64,000 nucleotides of DNA, taken from assembly GCF_002860285.1 (NCBI RefSeq), contig NZ_PGVF01000031.1:108691-172690 (forward strand), read 5' to 3'. The notes beneath the pieces are model-generated. The model saw only the letters and a program-made list of their open reading frames with translations. It did not search any database and was not told where the DNA came from. Each line of letters begins with the position of its first letter. The first letter of the stretch is position 1. A program made the translations under genes and the position numbers. Source of the stretch: Bacillus sp. M6-12. Its GTDB lineage: Bacteria > Bacillota > Bacilli > Bacillales > DSM-1321. This document shows positions 1-9,525 of this stretch, in pieces.

Positions 1-40
1 CTTTTCTAATCTGCTACATTTTATTAACTTCCGAGAAGTA

Positions 41-78
41 AAAAAGGAGGAATAGGCTTTAGACCCATCCTCCTTTCC
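41..78 (-). terminator. Terminator of the S-layer repeat protein gene
   Basis: An inverted repeat (AAAGGAGGA paired with TCCTCCTTT) lies just beyond the minus-strand stop codon, followed on that strand by a T-rich run. This fits a Rho-independent terminator. Confidence 0.75.
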
Positions 79-93
79 ATTATGCTTTTATTT

Positions 94-3000
94 TTAACGT
101 TTTTCTACTAGCGTTTCCTCTCCATTTGGGCTGATTTTATATTGGTGGTTTCTTGCTGCTTCTTCAATATCTTTGAATGCCCAATGCGATGTTGGAACAT
201 CTTTAAACGTTTGAGTCTTTACATTGTGTAATGGTCCCCGTTTAAAAAGTCTGTTTAACACGACAACCGCTTGGGCTCTTGTTAGTGATTCTTCCGGTTT
301 AAATACATTGCCTGTAAAACCACTCATAACTCCAGAATGTCTCATAAAAAGTATAGCTTCTGACGCCCAGTGACGGGATGAAACATCAGAAAAAACTACT
401 TTTTTGAAGTTATTTAAGGAAGAACAACTATTGAAAGCGGTGTTGTCTTTTTTGCATTCCTGTTGGATCCACCGATACGATATAGCCGCCATTTGAGCAC
501 GAGTGATGGTGGCTTCCGGGTTGAATTTTTCTCCTGATACACCCAGCATGATTCCGGTGCTTTTGGCCTTCATGATCGCTGAATATGCCCAATGGTTCTT
601 TGGAACATCTTTATACCCTTGTTTAGTATTCATTTTAACTTCTTTTTCTAAGTTACGCGTAAGCATGGCTGCCATCTGGGATCTCTTAACCTGTTCATTC
701 GGACGGAATGTTTGGTTATCAAAGCCACTGATATATGGAACATGCGACTGTACCTGTTGGTTATCAAACAGTTCCTTCCAGCCTTCCATATAGATCATCG
801 TAAAGGTACTGAATTTCTTAACGGTAAATTCAAGGCCCTCTTCCCTCTTGTTGGTCTTCACAAGGCGTCCTTGCATAAATTCTTTCGTACCGTCACTGTG
901 TTCGATGTAAATGCCAAGGTTGTCAATGACTTTTTGCCTTTCGGCAGGATCTGCAGGCAAGCTGTCCTTTAATGGAAGAACCAGTGTGACTTCCCTGCTT
1001 TGCATATTCGTCTCGATTTCCATAGGGCGTCCCAATACTTTAACTGTGTTGTCTTGGGCTATATCCCTTATCAATTCTTCTTTCATGGCTCTCTCCACTA
1101 ATTGCTGTTTTTGTTCATTGGACTTTACCGGCACGACCCGGAAGTACAAATTGTCACTGAAGCTATCCAAAGAATCCGTCGGAATGGAAATAGTAACGTT
1201 GTGAGTAGTAATTTCTAAATTGATTTTCCCTTTGTTAATTTCTGATAAAGCCGTTTTTGGAATTTCCACCAATATTTCAGAGACTTTATCAGCTGGATCT
1301 GGAATGACGATTCTGGCTGTATCCGTACCTTGTTGAATAGCTTTTTCTACTGTTTCTTTTGCTATATTATCTGTCATTCTTACATGATCTTTTATGGTTC
1401 CATTCGGCTCGGTTGTACGGGTAATGGGTGTCTGGGTTAAATTTGTGCCATTCCCAGCATCAACGTCGACTTTTATTTCTTCCGTGTTAGAAGGCGGAGT
1501 GGCTCCCCCTGTCCCTGTGTCGGGCTCATCCCTTGTAACTATCACGGAATACGTTTTTTTCGTAACACCATCTTCAGCTGTAACAACAATATGAATGGTG
1601 TTTTCTCCCACCTGTAAGGAAACTGGTGATGATGGAGAATTCCCGTTTATAAGAACAGTGGCTTTTCCTGTATCCTCTACCGTTGGCACAAGGGTAAGCT
1701 TGTTGACGGAAGCAGAAACGGTAGCCCTATACTGAATCTTATTTTGACTGAATGCAGGAGTTAACGTGCCATTCGATAAAGTTAAATTACTCAAATCAGC
1801 ATTGATGGAAGGAGCCAATTTCAGCACTTTTACTGTAAATGTTTTCTCGTCCGTCGCTCCCCCTTTGGTGATGGTAGCGATTAACGTCACGGTTTGGTCG
1901 GCATCTGAATACGGAGGACGCGAAACCTTCCCATCCGTTGTAATGACATTTTGGCCGTTCGACGACCAGCTTACCTCTGTTCCGTGCAAACCAGTCGTTG
2001 GAAGAGTTACATTTTGTGTGACTCTATCCGAACTGTCATCAGGTGCATAGCCGATTTCTAAAGCTGACTTAGCAGCATCCACTGCTTCGGCATCTGTTTG
2101 AGCCAATGCTTTAACGGTGACAGTGAATGTTTTGGTATCAGAAATATCACCTCTTGCAATATTGGCAGTCAAGCTAACTGTCTGATCACCTTCTGTAAAT
2201 GAAGGTCGATTTAACTTCCCATCTGATGCTATCAGGTTGGGATGGCTGGAAGACCAGCTAACCAGCGTGCCAAAGCCTCCTGTTATAGGAAGTGTAAGGT
2301 TGGATGTTACATTTTCTGCATGATCATTTCCAGAATATCCAATGGCTAATTGAGATTTTGCCTCCGTAACCGCCTCTAGGTGTGTTTGGGATTTTGCTTT
2401 CACAAGTAGAGTAAATGTTTTTGTATCGGAAGCATCTCCTTTGGAAATCGTCGCAGTCAAGGTGACAGTTTGGTCGCCTTCCGTAAAGGTTGGACGCTGA
2501 ACGGTTCCATCAGCTGCAATCAAGTTGGGTTTGCTGGAAGACCAGGTAATTTGGGTTTCATTGGTTCCTGTTGATGAAAGCGTTACGTTCTGCGTTACAC
2601 TATTTGCAGAGTCCCCACTTGCATACCCTATGGTTAAGTCCGCTTTCGCATCACTTACCGCTTCTGCTGGCGTCATCTTACGAGAAACTTTCACCGTGTA
2701 TGTCTTTGAAATTCCGCCCACATTTACTACGATTGGAAAAGTAGTCTCTTCTTGACTTAAAGGTTCCGTGTGCGTACCGCTGTTTCCCTTGTTCTCCCCA
2801 GCAATTGTTACACTGGCTGCTGGATCCAAAGTACTCGCTGTGAAACTTATATTTGTTGTGTTATATGGAACGGCTACATCATAATTCACTACGCTCGGGT
2901 TAAAAGACGGTGTTAAAGTTCCATCAGAAACCGTTAACTCACTTAAGTCTGCCGATACAACGCGTACTGTTCGTGTGACTTCAGAAGCTGGATTATTGCT

Positions 3001-6000
3001 GCTGTCAGTGACGTTGTACCGCAACGTATAAGTCCCCAACTGAGTGGTATCCACCGTACCGGAGACGGTCACAAGGTTAGTCAGATCACCGTCTGATTCG
3101 TCGTTTGCCGTATATCCTGGTTCCACATAAGCTGAACCTTTTAACACATAGACAGTCGAATCACCATGTAACGTGATAGCCGGTTTCGTCTTATCAACGA
3201 TTGTAAAGCTCATGGTAGCTGAATCGCTCTTTGGTTGATCGGAACCGTTCGTCCGGCCATTGTCTTGAATGGTGTACGTGAAGGAAGCGTCCCCCTTATA
3301 GCCTGGTTCGGGAGCGAACTCCACCTTCCCATCAATAATACTGACCGTTCCCCCTTGGATAGCTACTACATCTGTGACGGTAAGGGTCTGCCATTGTTGT
3401 TCATCCTCAGGTCCTACACTATCGTTTCCGGTAAATGCAGTGAACGGGAAGATCACTTTATCTGTTCCCAAAGCCACATCGGGGTGAGTGTCATCTGCCG
3501 CTTTCGGCGGGTCGTTGACTTCGGTGATGGTAATCACCGCTTCAACCTCCTCACTTAGCAAGCTATTGTCCGGACTTGGTGCTGCCTGTACTTTAAAACC
3601 AAAACCGGTAGTACCATGCATATTGCTGCTCGGCTTGAACTTCAACCCGTCCTTACCTTCTGTTACCGTGATAAAGTCGCCGTTTGAAATCTTAGTGATG
3701 CCGTTTGTGTGATACAACTCGCCACCTGAAATACCTGTGATTTTAAAATGAGTAGCAGTAGAACCACCAGCACTTCTAGGTGTAATAATTAACGCGCTGC
3801 TTTCGGTATCTTCCTCTGTTGTCACGTCCGTCACACTCGGTCGGTCTGCACGTGCTTTTACTGTAAAACTGACAATCCCGGTTGCAGTCTTAGGATCAGC
3901 CGCACCGTTTGTGGTTCCGTTATCTCTAATCGTATACTCGAAACTCGCCTGACCTCGAAAGTCTTGCTCAGGAGTAGCATAGACTGTGTTTCCATCCAGT
4001 CTTACGGTGACCCCCTGCGGATTTCCAACACTAACGACTCGTCGGGTCTGTTCGTTTTCGTTCGCAGGTTTTTCCTTGTCATTCTCAAGAAGCTTATCCA
4101 CATCGACCTGACGCTCACCTGAATTTTCGGCTACGGCTGTCAGCGTGTCATCAACCGCTATCGGATTGTCGTTGACTTCGCTGACCGTGATGATTGCTTG
4201 AGCCGCTTCACTCAGCCCGGTGCCTGCGTTATCCAGTGAGGCTTGAACTTGAAATGAAAATGAATCACCCGCTGGTGTATTGGCATGTTCTTCCGGTTTG
4301 AATTTCAGTCCAGCATCACCGTCTGACTTGGTAATAAATTGACCATTTGAGATGGGGGTAGTCTGATCATTCATATACAGCTCTCCACCGGTGATTCCGC
4401 TGATTTTGAAATGCGTCACCCCTGCACCATCAGCTGCATTCGGGGTGATTTTAAGACCGTTTGGATTCCAGTCATCTTCTTCACTTGTCGCAGGAGTCAC
4501 GGTCGGCTTTTCAGTTACTGGTTTGATTGTAAACGATACAGTCGCTTCATCTGTTTTAGGTGCCAAAACACCCTTTGTGGTTCCATTGTCCTCAACGGTG
4601 TACTGAAAACTTGCTGTTCCTGAATAGTTCTCGTTTGGTGTAAATAGAATCTCATTTCCTTCAGTAGTGACAGTGCCTCCAACTGCATTTTCTACAGACT
4701 TAATTGTTAAATCTTGCCCACTTTCATTTGCAGGTCCTTTGGAATCGTTACGAAACAATTCGGATATTTGAATTCTTTGAACTCCTGGATCCTCAATGAG
4801 GTCTGGTAAAGTATCATCCACGGCATCAGGTGCATCGTTTACTTCATTTACAATGATTGAAGATGTAACTGGGTTACTTAACCGCGTATTGTCTGTTCCA
4901 GGGGCTGCTTGCACTTTAAATCCAAATCCAGCAGTTCCATTTGCATCTTGGGTTGGACTGAATTTTAAACCCGCCTGTCCTTCACTTTTAGTGATGAAGC
5001 TACCGTCAGTTATAGGTGTGGTACCATCATTTTTATATAGAAGACCACCTGTAATTTCCGTTATTTTATAGTGGGTTGTGGCAATATCAGGTGCAGTAAT
5101 TACCAGCCCTCTTTCTGTTTGAGTATCTTCATTGGTTTCAGCGTTTTCTACAGTAGGGTCATCAGCTCTTGGGTCAATCTGGAATGAGACCGTTCCCTCA
5201 GCAGAACTTACTTTAGTATCAGGTGTTCCCATGGTGGTTCCATTATCCTTCACTTTATAAGTAAAACTAGCGGGTCCGCTATAATTACTAGCGGGAGTAA
5301 ATACCACGTTTGTTCCCTCTATCCGTGCTGTACCACCATTCCCATTACGAACTGACACAATGGTTAGACTCTGGAAACTCTCATTGGCAACTCCCTTATC
5401 ATCATTAGCAAGTATCTCTGCAAATGGAATGGATCGCTCACCCGAAGATTCTCCTATGGGTGACAAAGTATCATTCACCGGAACCGGTTCATCATTTACC
5501 TCATGCACGGTTATAATGGCTTCCTTTGCTGGACTTAACCCTGCTCCTGTTTCATCATATGCGGCATAAACATTGAACTTAAATGTATCATTTGGAGAGT
5601 GCGCATTTGAATTCGGAGTAAATGTAAGTCCCTCAAAACCTTCAGCCTTGGTAATAAATTGGTCATTCGTGATTTCAGTCGTTCCATTCTTTTTATACAA
5701 TCTACCCCCTGTAATTCCATTTATCTTAAAATGGGTGACTGCTTCATTGGAATTAGGGGTAATAACTAAATTACTGTTGCTTGGTGTATCCTCCATTGTC
5801 TCCGTATTGGTTACACTAGGAGCTGTAGCTGCCGGCTGGTCCTCGACAGTTCCATATTCAAGTAGCAGTTCTGGTCCTTTATTACTTTGATTAGATAAAA
5901 AGAAGTATTCTCTTCGATGACCATCGACTGGTACATCTCTACCAAGTAAAGCGAACGTTGCTTTTTGATCTTTCACATATTGTTCTTGTACAAAATCTGT

Positions 6001-6453
6001 GACAACGAACTCCTTTATACCTATTGAAGGCGGGCCTGCTGTAAGTAATGGATGTTCTTCTGAATCCAGAGGGAATGAACCAGGGTCTTGCTCACTCCAT
6101 GAGTCATTTTCTGAACCAAATAAACGGATAAAGGGCAAATTATCTTCTCCGGAAACATCGCTATTAACCTGAGAAATATGAATTCTGAGTACGGCTCGGG
6201 ATATATAGGTATCCGCCCCTTTAGCAGGTATCGCAAATTGAATAGCGGATTTTTGTATTCCATACTCTACCCCTGATACACCTGCATAATTTAATTGGTC
6301 TTCCATGAGTGGTCCTAAATCATCCCAGGAACCATCTGCAACTGCTCCGATTGTGGTGGATTCCGTTACAGCAGCAATGGTTCGCACCGGAATATTTAAG
6401 GCAACTAGCAAGAGTATCAAACATATATTAAATATTTTTCTTGCAGAAATCAT
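94..6453 (-). CDS. Giant S-layer-anchored modular surface protein
   Basis: 2119 residues, secreted and probably held on the cell wall. Residues 1-28 form a signal peptide. Residues about 30-200 resemble a DNRLRE-type beta domain. Then come four long modules of roughly 210 residues (about 212-1075), each pairing a THFKI..GG.LY half with an EVND.P.AVDDTL cadherin/VCBS-like half that ends in a DNGTT motif. Next are a DUF5011-like Ig domain (about 1085-1155), a cadherin-like sandwich (about 1160-1250), three copies of a bacterial Ig-like domain (about 1264, 1354, 1455), another cadherin-like domain (about 1552-1640) and an unassigned region. Three SLH motifs plus a degenerate fourth (about 1893-2110) would bind pyruvylated wall polymer. 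No enzymatic domain is visible, so adhesion or a scaffold role is inference. A clear GGAGG ribosome site precedes the ATG. Confidence 0.9.
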   Translation of the reverse strand: MISARKIFNICLILLLVALNIPVRTIAAVTESTTIGAVADGSWDDLGPLMEDQLNYAGVSGVEYGIQKSAIQFAIPAKGADTYISRAVLRIHISQVNSDVSGEDNLPFIRLFGSENDSWSEQDPGSFPLDSEEHPLLTAGPPSIGIKEFVVTDFVQEQYVKDQKATFALLGRDVPVDGHRREYFFLSNQSNKGPELLLEYGTVEDQPAATAPSVTNTETMEDTPSNSNLVITPNSNEAVTHFKINGITGGRLYKKNGTTEITNDQFITKAEGFEGLTFTPNSNAHSPNDTFKFNVYAAYDETGAGLSPAKEAIITVHEVNDEPVPVNDTLSPIGESSGERSIPFAEILANDDKGVANESFQSLTIVSVRNGNGGTARIEGTNVVFTPASNYSGPASFTYKVKDNGTTMGTPDTKVSSAEGTVSFQIDPRADDPTVENAETNEDTQTERGLVITAPDIATTHYKITEITGGLLYKNDGTTPITDGSFITKSEGQAGLKFSPTQDANGTAGFGFKVQAAPGTDNTRLSNPVTSSIIVNEVNDAPDAVDDTLPDLIEDPGVQRIQISELFRNDSKGPANESGQDLTIKSVENAVGGTVTTEGNEILFTPNENYSGTASFQYTVEDNGTTKGVLAPKTDEATVSFTIKPVTEKPTVTPATSEEDDWNPNGLKITPNAADGAGVTHFKISGITGGELYMNDQTTPISNGQFITKSDGDAGLKFKPEEHANTPAGDSFSFQVQASLDNAGTGLSEAAQAIITVSEVNDNPIAVDDTLTAVAENSGERQVDVDKLLENDKEKPANENEQTRRVVSVGNPQGVTVRLDGNTVYATPEQDFRGQASFEYTIRDNGTTNGAADPKTATGIVSFTVKARADRPSVTDVTTEEDTESSALIITPRSAGGSTATHFKITGISGGELYHTNGITKISNGDFITVTEGKDGLKFKPSSNMHGTTGFGFKVQAAPSPDNSLLSEEVEAVITITEVNDPPKAADDTHPDVALGTDKVIFPFTAFTGNDSVGPEDEQQWQTLTVTDVVAIQGGTVSIIDGKVEFAPEPGYKGDASFTYTIQDNGRTNGSDQPKSDSATMSFTIVDKTKPAITLHGDSTVYVLKGSAYVEPGYTANDESDGDLTNLVTVSGTVDTTQLGTYTLRYNVTDSSNNPASEVTRTVRVVSADLSELTVSDGTLTPSFNPSVVNYDVAVPYNTTNISFTASTLDPAASVTIAGENKGNSGTHTEPLSQEETTFPIVVNVGGISKTYTVKVSRKMTPAEAVSDAKADLTIGYASGDSANSVTQNVTLSSTGTNETQITWSSSKPNLIAADGTVQRPTFTEGDQTVTLTATISKGDASDTKTFTLLVKAKSQTHLEAVTEAKSQLAIGYSGNDHAENVTSNLTLPITGGFGTLVSWSSSHPNLIASDGKLNRPSFTEGDQTVSLTANIARGDISDTKTFTVTVKALAQTDAEAVDAAKSALEIGYAPDDSSDRVTQNVTLPTTGLHGTEVSWSSNGQNVITTDGKVSRPPYSDADQTVTLIATITKGGATDEKTFTVKVLKLAPSINADLSNLTLSNGTLTPAFSQNKIQYRATVSASVNKLTLVPTVEDTGKATVLINGNSPSSPVSLQVGENTIHIVVTAEDGVTKKTYSVIVTRDEPDTGTGGATPPSNTEEIKVDVDAGNGTNLTQTPITRTTEPNGTIKDHVRMTDNIAKETVEKAIQQGTDTARIVIPDPADKVSEILVEIPKTALSEINKGKINLEITTHNVTISIPTDSLDSFSDNLYFRVVPVKSNEQKQQLVERAMKEELIRDIAQDNTVKVLGRPMEIETNMQSREVTLVLPLKDSLPADPAERQKVIDNLGIYIEHSDGTKEFMQGRLVKTNKREEGLEFTVKKFSTFTMIYMEGWKELFDNQQVQSHVPYISGFDNQTFRPNEQVKRSQMAAMLTRNLEKEVKMNTKQGYKDVPKNHWAYSAIMKAKSTGIMLGVSGEKFNPEATITRAQMAAISYRWIQQECKKDNTAFNSCSSLNNFKKVVFSDVSSRHWASEAILFMRHSGVMSGFTGNVFKPEESLTRAQAVVVLNRLFKRGPLHNVKTQTFKDVPTSHWAFKDIEEAARNHQYKISPNGEETLVEKR

Positions 6454-6591
6454 TAATTTTCCTCCATTAGGTATAATTTCCTATTTTCATAGAGAAATTA
6501 TACAATACTACCGATCTATTTGGATATACTTTGTTATTCATGTAAAATATTGGCACTTTTTAAGGTAACTAAATTATTAACGATAAAAAAT

Positions 6592-6617
6592 AAAAGCACC
6601 CTAAACGGTGCTCTTTC
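6592..6617 (-). terminator. Terminator of the unknown gene pair
   Basis: AGCACC and GGTGCT pair around a 6-base loop, followed on the minus strand by a long A/T run (TTTTATTTTTT). It sits directly after the 133-residue gene. Confidence 0.75.
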
Positions 6618-6622
6618 AATGA

Positions 6623-7024
6623 TTAGCTATTGATCAATTTGATGTAGGAATTGTAATGCTTCTCTAAAAATGCAGTAAAAAAATCAGAATTGAAATTATA
6701 AACATCATTATTGAAAACTGAAATATTCACGGCATCATTATTATTTTGAAGCTTACACCCTGTTCTATTACCATCTAATCCTAGTGGGATATTAATACTC
6801 CTCAAATCTTCTTCTGTGATATCTCCAGGATAATGATCCATAGCTATAGAAAAGTATTCTGGATTCGCATCAAGTTGCATCCATCTCTTATTCCTTTTTT
6901 TGTTTGGGATATAGGGACTGATTCTTTTGTTTCCAGAAGGAAGTGTTCTTTCTTTGAATTGTACACTAGGAAAATTCAACTTTATTAATTTGATAAATTC
7001 TCGCCTCATTTCTTCACTATTCAT
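6623..7024 (-). CDS. Unrecognised 133-residue protein, second gene of a pair
   Basis: I do not recognise this family. The protein is soluble-looking, with no signal peptide or membrane segment. It has a basic stretch around residues 30-48 (ISPYIPNKKRNKRW) and an Asn/Phe-rich C-terminal half. The start overlaps the end of the upstream gene by 8 bp, so the two are very likely co-transcribed and translationally coupled. A terminator follows closely. The C-terminal region faintly recalls small DUF5655-like folds, but that is only an impression. The lower GC than the neighbouring core genes suggests accessory DNA. Confidence 0.7.
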   Translation of the reverse strand: MNSEEMRREFIKLIKLNFPSVQFKERTLPSGNKRISPYIPNKKRNKRWMQLDANPEYFSIAMDHYPGDITEEDLRSINIPLGLDGNRTGCKLQNNNDAVNISVFNNDVYNFNSDFFTAFLEKHYNSYIKLINS

Positions 7025-7430
7025 GAGTTGCCCTCTTTCTCATTAATAAATTTTCTTTACCATAAGCACTCCAACGAAGAAAAGGGTGATTTTTACCATC
7101 GCTATCCATTTCATCGGTATAAGTAAAATAATTGTTAACAAATATGGTCATGGCTCCAATAACGTATCTTCTATCTTTATTTGATATTTCACCCTGTCTA
7201 ACTCTTCCTTTTGATTCTAAGACATCAATTGCTTGATCAAAATCTCTTCTGTATATCTTAAACATACGTTTTTCATTATTTCTGAATATCGACAACAATA
7301 TCTCCGATCTGAATATACCTTCGACTTTTGCTTTTGCCTTACCTCTTGTAGTCGAAATGTACCCTCTTTTTGAAGATTCAGTTGTCACATCATTCCATAG
7401 ACTTTCTTTTAGTTTAGCAGTTTCAGACAT
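7017..7430 (-). CDS. Unrecognised 137-residue protein, first gene of a pair
   Basis: Unrecognised soluble protein rich in Lys and Arg (a basic N-terminal half containing TTRGKAKAKVEG), with a predicted mixed alpha/beta composition and no signal peptide. The ATG is preceded by GGGAGGGGATTTA, a strong ribosome site, and a TATAAT hexamer lies about 30 bp further upstream with a poor -35. The stop overlaps the next gene by 8 bp. The tight overlap suggests the two products act together. Nothing in the sequence says whether they form a toxin-antitoxin, defence or regulatory pair. Confidence 0.7.
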   Translation of the reverse strand: MSETAKLKESLWNDVTTESSKRGYISTTRGKAKAKVEGIFRSEILLSIFRNNEKRMFKIYRRDFDQAIDVLESKGRVRQGEISNKDRRYVIGAMTIFVNNYFTYTDEMDSDGKNHPFLRWSAYGKENLLMRKRATHE

Positions 7431-7592
7431 TAAATCCCCTCCCTATTCAGGACAGATTATAATTGGCAAAACCTGACGGGTAAAGAGCTTTTTTCTAAAC
7501 TTTTCCAATGGAACATCACTAAATTTTTCTCCCTAAAATATCCAGATTTATGGTAATATTATCTTGGTTAAAATTTACCAAGGAGGATCTAA

Positions 7593-8336
7593 ATGAGAAA
7601 GTTACAACTTACAATCCTAGTCGTTGCCTCATTCCTACTCTTATCCCTATTCCCGACTCAATCATCAGCACATAGAGGGGCATTGGCATAAACTGGGAGG
7701 TCATTTCGACAACAAATCATGTTCATACTTACTTCACAAACCTACTTCACTCGCTAAGTCAGCAAAGTCAAAAACTGCCTTACTATCCTTAATCAAAAAG
7801 TATAGCAGTAACAAATGTAAGAACACCCTTACAGTAGCTAAAATAAACACAGGTTCACTTGCCTTACCAACTGGAACTGTACCTAAAGCTACACCTAAAC
7901 CTGCAGCTAAACCAACTACTGCTCCTAAGTTAGCAATCAACAAAAAGTACACTGCTACATTTTCATCATGTACAGATGGTGATACAGCAAACTTTAAGAT
8001 TAATGGTAAAGTCTACAAAACGCGTTTCCTTTTTATTGATACACCGGAAAGTACTAATAAAATTGAACCTTCGGTAAAGAGGCAGCTACCTTTACGTGTA
8101 CTCGTATCAAGAACGCTAAGAAGATCGTATTAGAAACTGACGGAAAAGATACGTATGACAAATATGGACGCTTATTAGCATGGGTGTGGTTAGACGGAAG
8201 ATTACATCAAGAAGACATCACTAAAGCAGGATTAGTTGATTACTTTTATGACTATGGAACTTATAAGTACGAAACAAAGGTACGTAATGCATTAGCTACG
8301 GCTAAGAAAAGTAAAGTCGGTATTTGGAAAAAGTAA
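7593..8336 (+). pseudogene. Secreted thermonuclease-like gene, broken by two frameshifts
   Basis: An AGGAGGATCTAA ribosome site and ATG open a signal peptide (MRKLQLTILVVASFLLLSLF) that hits a stop at about 7689. A one-base shift within the GGGG run at 7677-7680 restores a frame reading HWHKLGGHFDN and then a Thr/Pro/Ala-rich linker. The staphylococcal-nuclease (SNase) core follows: SCTDGDTANF.., the arginine and Asp region TRFLFIDTPEST. A second shift, apparently one missing T near 8070 (CCTTCGG for CCTTTCGG), returns to the first frame. That frame carries the rest of the nuclease (EAATFTCTRIKNAKK.., DKYGRLLAWVWLDGRL, ending VGIWKK) to the TAA at 8334. Both lesions are single-base changes, in or next to homopolymers, so sequencing error is as likely as true decay. 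Confidence 0.85.
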
Positions 8337-8450
8337 GGACAGATAGGAGCGGAACAAGTAGCAAGAGCCAACGGTTCCGTCGGTGGTGAAATGGTAAAAC
8401 GTATGGTCGCAATGGCTCAACAGCAAGTAGGCGGAACAACAAGGTTCTAA
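8337..8450 (+). pseudogene. Severed C-terminal tail of an alpha/beta-type SASP gene
   Basis: Directly after the nuclease stop codon, in the same frame, an open stretch of 37 codons contains ARANGSVGGEMVKRMVAMAQ and ends QQQVGGTTRF. This matches the highly conserved second half of alpha/beta small acid-soluble spore proteins (normally ...TARANGSVGGEITKRLV...). The N-terminal half, the GPR protease site and a start signal are absent. An imperfect hairpin (GGGAGT/ACTCCC, 8464-8497) follows. It looks like the remnant left by a deletion that joined the nuclease end to the SASP tail. These proteins coat spore DNA; this fragment is not expected to be functional. Confidence 0.8.
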
Positions 8451-8502
8451 GCAATCCTAAATGGGGAGTGACCTTTTACGGCATGAGGCGACTCCCTTCA
8501 AT

Positions 8503-8934
8503 TTATCTACGAAATATATTATCCCATTTCTCATCTTCTTCCTTCTTACGTGCTTCTTTATCTTTTCGAATTAAATCATTTTCTTTGGCAATCAATCCCT
8601 CGACTTCTTTTGCTAGAGGCTGATTTAAGAACTCCTTAACTAATTCAATGTTTGTAATACCAGCTAATAAACTTGGCTCAGGTGATTCATTCCTTAACAT
8701 TTCACCAATTTCATTTAGATAAAGGGCAGCAACCTTATCTTTAATCAAAAAGTCCCCTTCTTTTTCTGGAAAAGACATTCCATTTGTATCACTAATCATT
8801 GCTTTTGTGGCATTCACATGCAAATCAAGACCGCCAAAATGGGCCAGTTCCTGCTCATCTACTCCTTCAACGGATATAGTAAGGGGATTCCCCTTCCTAT
8901 CAACTGTCTGCAGGTATAAGCTATCTTTTTCCAT
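8503..8934 (-). CDS. Unrecognised 143-residue acidic protein
   Basis: Soluble, acidic protein with no signal peptide. The N-terminal half reads like a small beta domain (DSLYLQTVDRKGNPLTISVEG), followed by a helical middle. The last 35 residues (about 108-143) are a highly charged helix that could be a coiled coil. An ATG two codons inside the longest frame is chosen because GGGAG lies 8 bp before it. It stands alone between the SASP relic and the AHSA1 pseudogene. No family recognised. Confidence 0.65.
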   Translation of the reverse strand: MEKDSLYLQTVDRKGNPLTISVEGVDEQELAHFGGLDLHVNATKAMISDTNGMSFPEKEGDFLIKDKVAALYLNEIGEMLRNESPEPSLLAGITNIELVKEFLNQPLAKEVEGLIAKENDLIRKDKEARKKEEDEKWDNIFRR

Positions 8935-9066
8935 ATACAATTCTCCCTTATTGTTGTTTGCCCTTTTATAGTAAGTAACGATTCATTCACTATTTTTAGC
9001 ATTTGTCCAAATTTATAAGTTTTTATTATATTTACAATTATATTAATTGAAACACAAACCCATTGC

Positions 9067-9524
9067 TTATACCTTCAATGGCGGCAAAGTGTGTCCTGTT
9101 TCCAGCAGGCTTTTCAAATTGCTCAGGATTGCTGGCCAGCCGTTATTATATCCATAGAATCCTTCATTTGCTTCACTAAGATCTGATGGCAGCAAATCTT
9201 CATGCTTAAGCGTCAGCTTTACAGCCGAATCCATCTGCTCCAGTTCAAATATCACTCTTGGCGAACGTTCGCGTACTGTTTTGTCTTCCACCCAGTTAAA
9301 AGTATATGAAAGAAGACGATACGGCTCGCTCGTTAATACTTTTCCGTAATCAACCACATTCCCATTTTTGTCTAAGAAAGAAATCGTTGAGCCTTCTTTC
9401 CAATCAGATTGGACTTCATGTCCAAACCAATATTCTTTAGTAAAATCCCGTTTGTCAGTGCCTCCCAGAGTTTTTCCTGTGTCGTTGCTATGTAAGTAAC
9501 ATAAACAAATGTCGTGTCTGTCAT
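9067..9524 (-). pseudogene. AHSA1/SRPBCC-family protein with a frameshift
   Basis: The frame opens one base after the arsR stop (TAA-A-ATG) with GAGGAG upstream, reads MTDTTFVYVTYIATTQEKLW EALTN and then shifts at about 9447-9449. Adding one G to the GGG run restores DFTKEYWFGHEVQSDWKEG, leading into the intact remainder (VVDYGKVLTSEPYRLLSYTF ... NNGWPAILSNLKSLLE). This is the START/Bet v1-like AHSA1 family, commonly paired with ArsR-type regulators in Bacillus. Only a homopolymer base is missing, so this may be a sequencing error rather than a dead gene. Translation of the second part alone would lack the N-terminal strand and helix. Confidence 0.8.
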
Positions 9525-9525
9525 T

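Noticed and set aside
503..5890. Numerous plus-strand open frames of 66-107 codons opposite the surface protein gene
   Set aside because: They mirror the repetitive minus-strand gene, have no ribosome sites and show no recognisable protein sequence.
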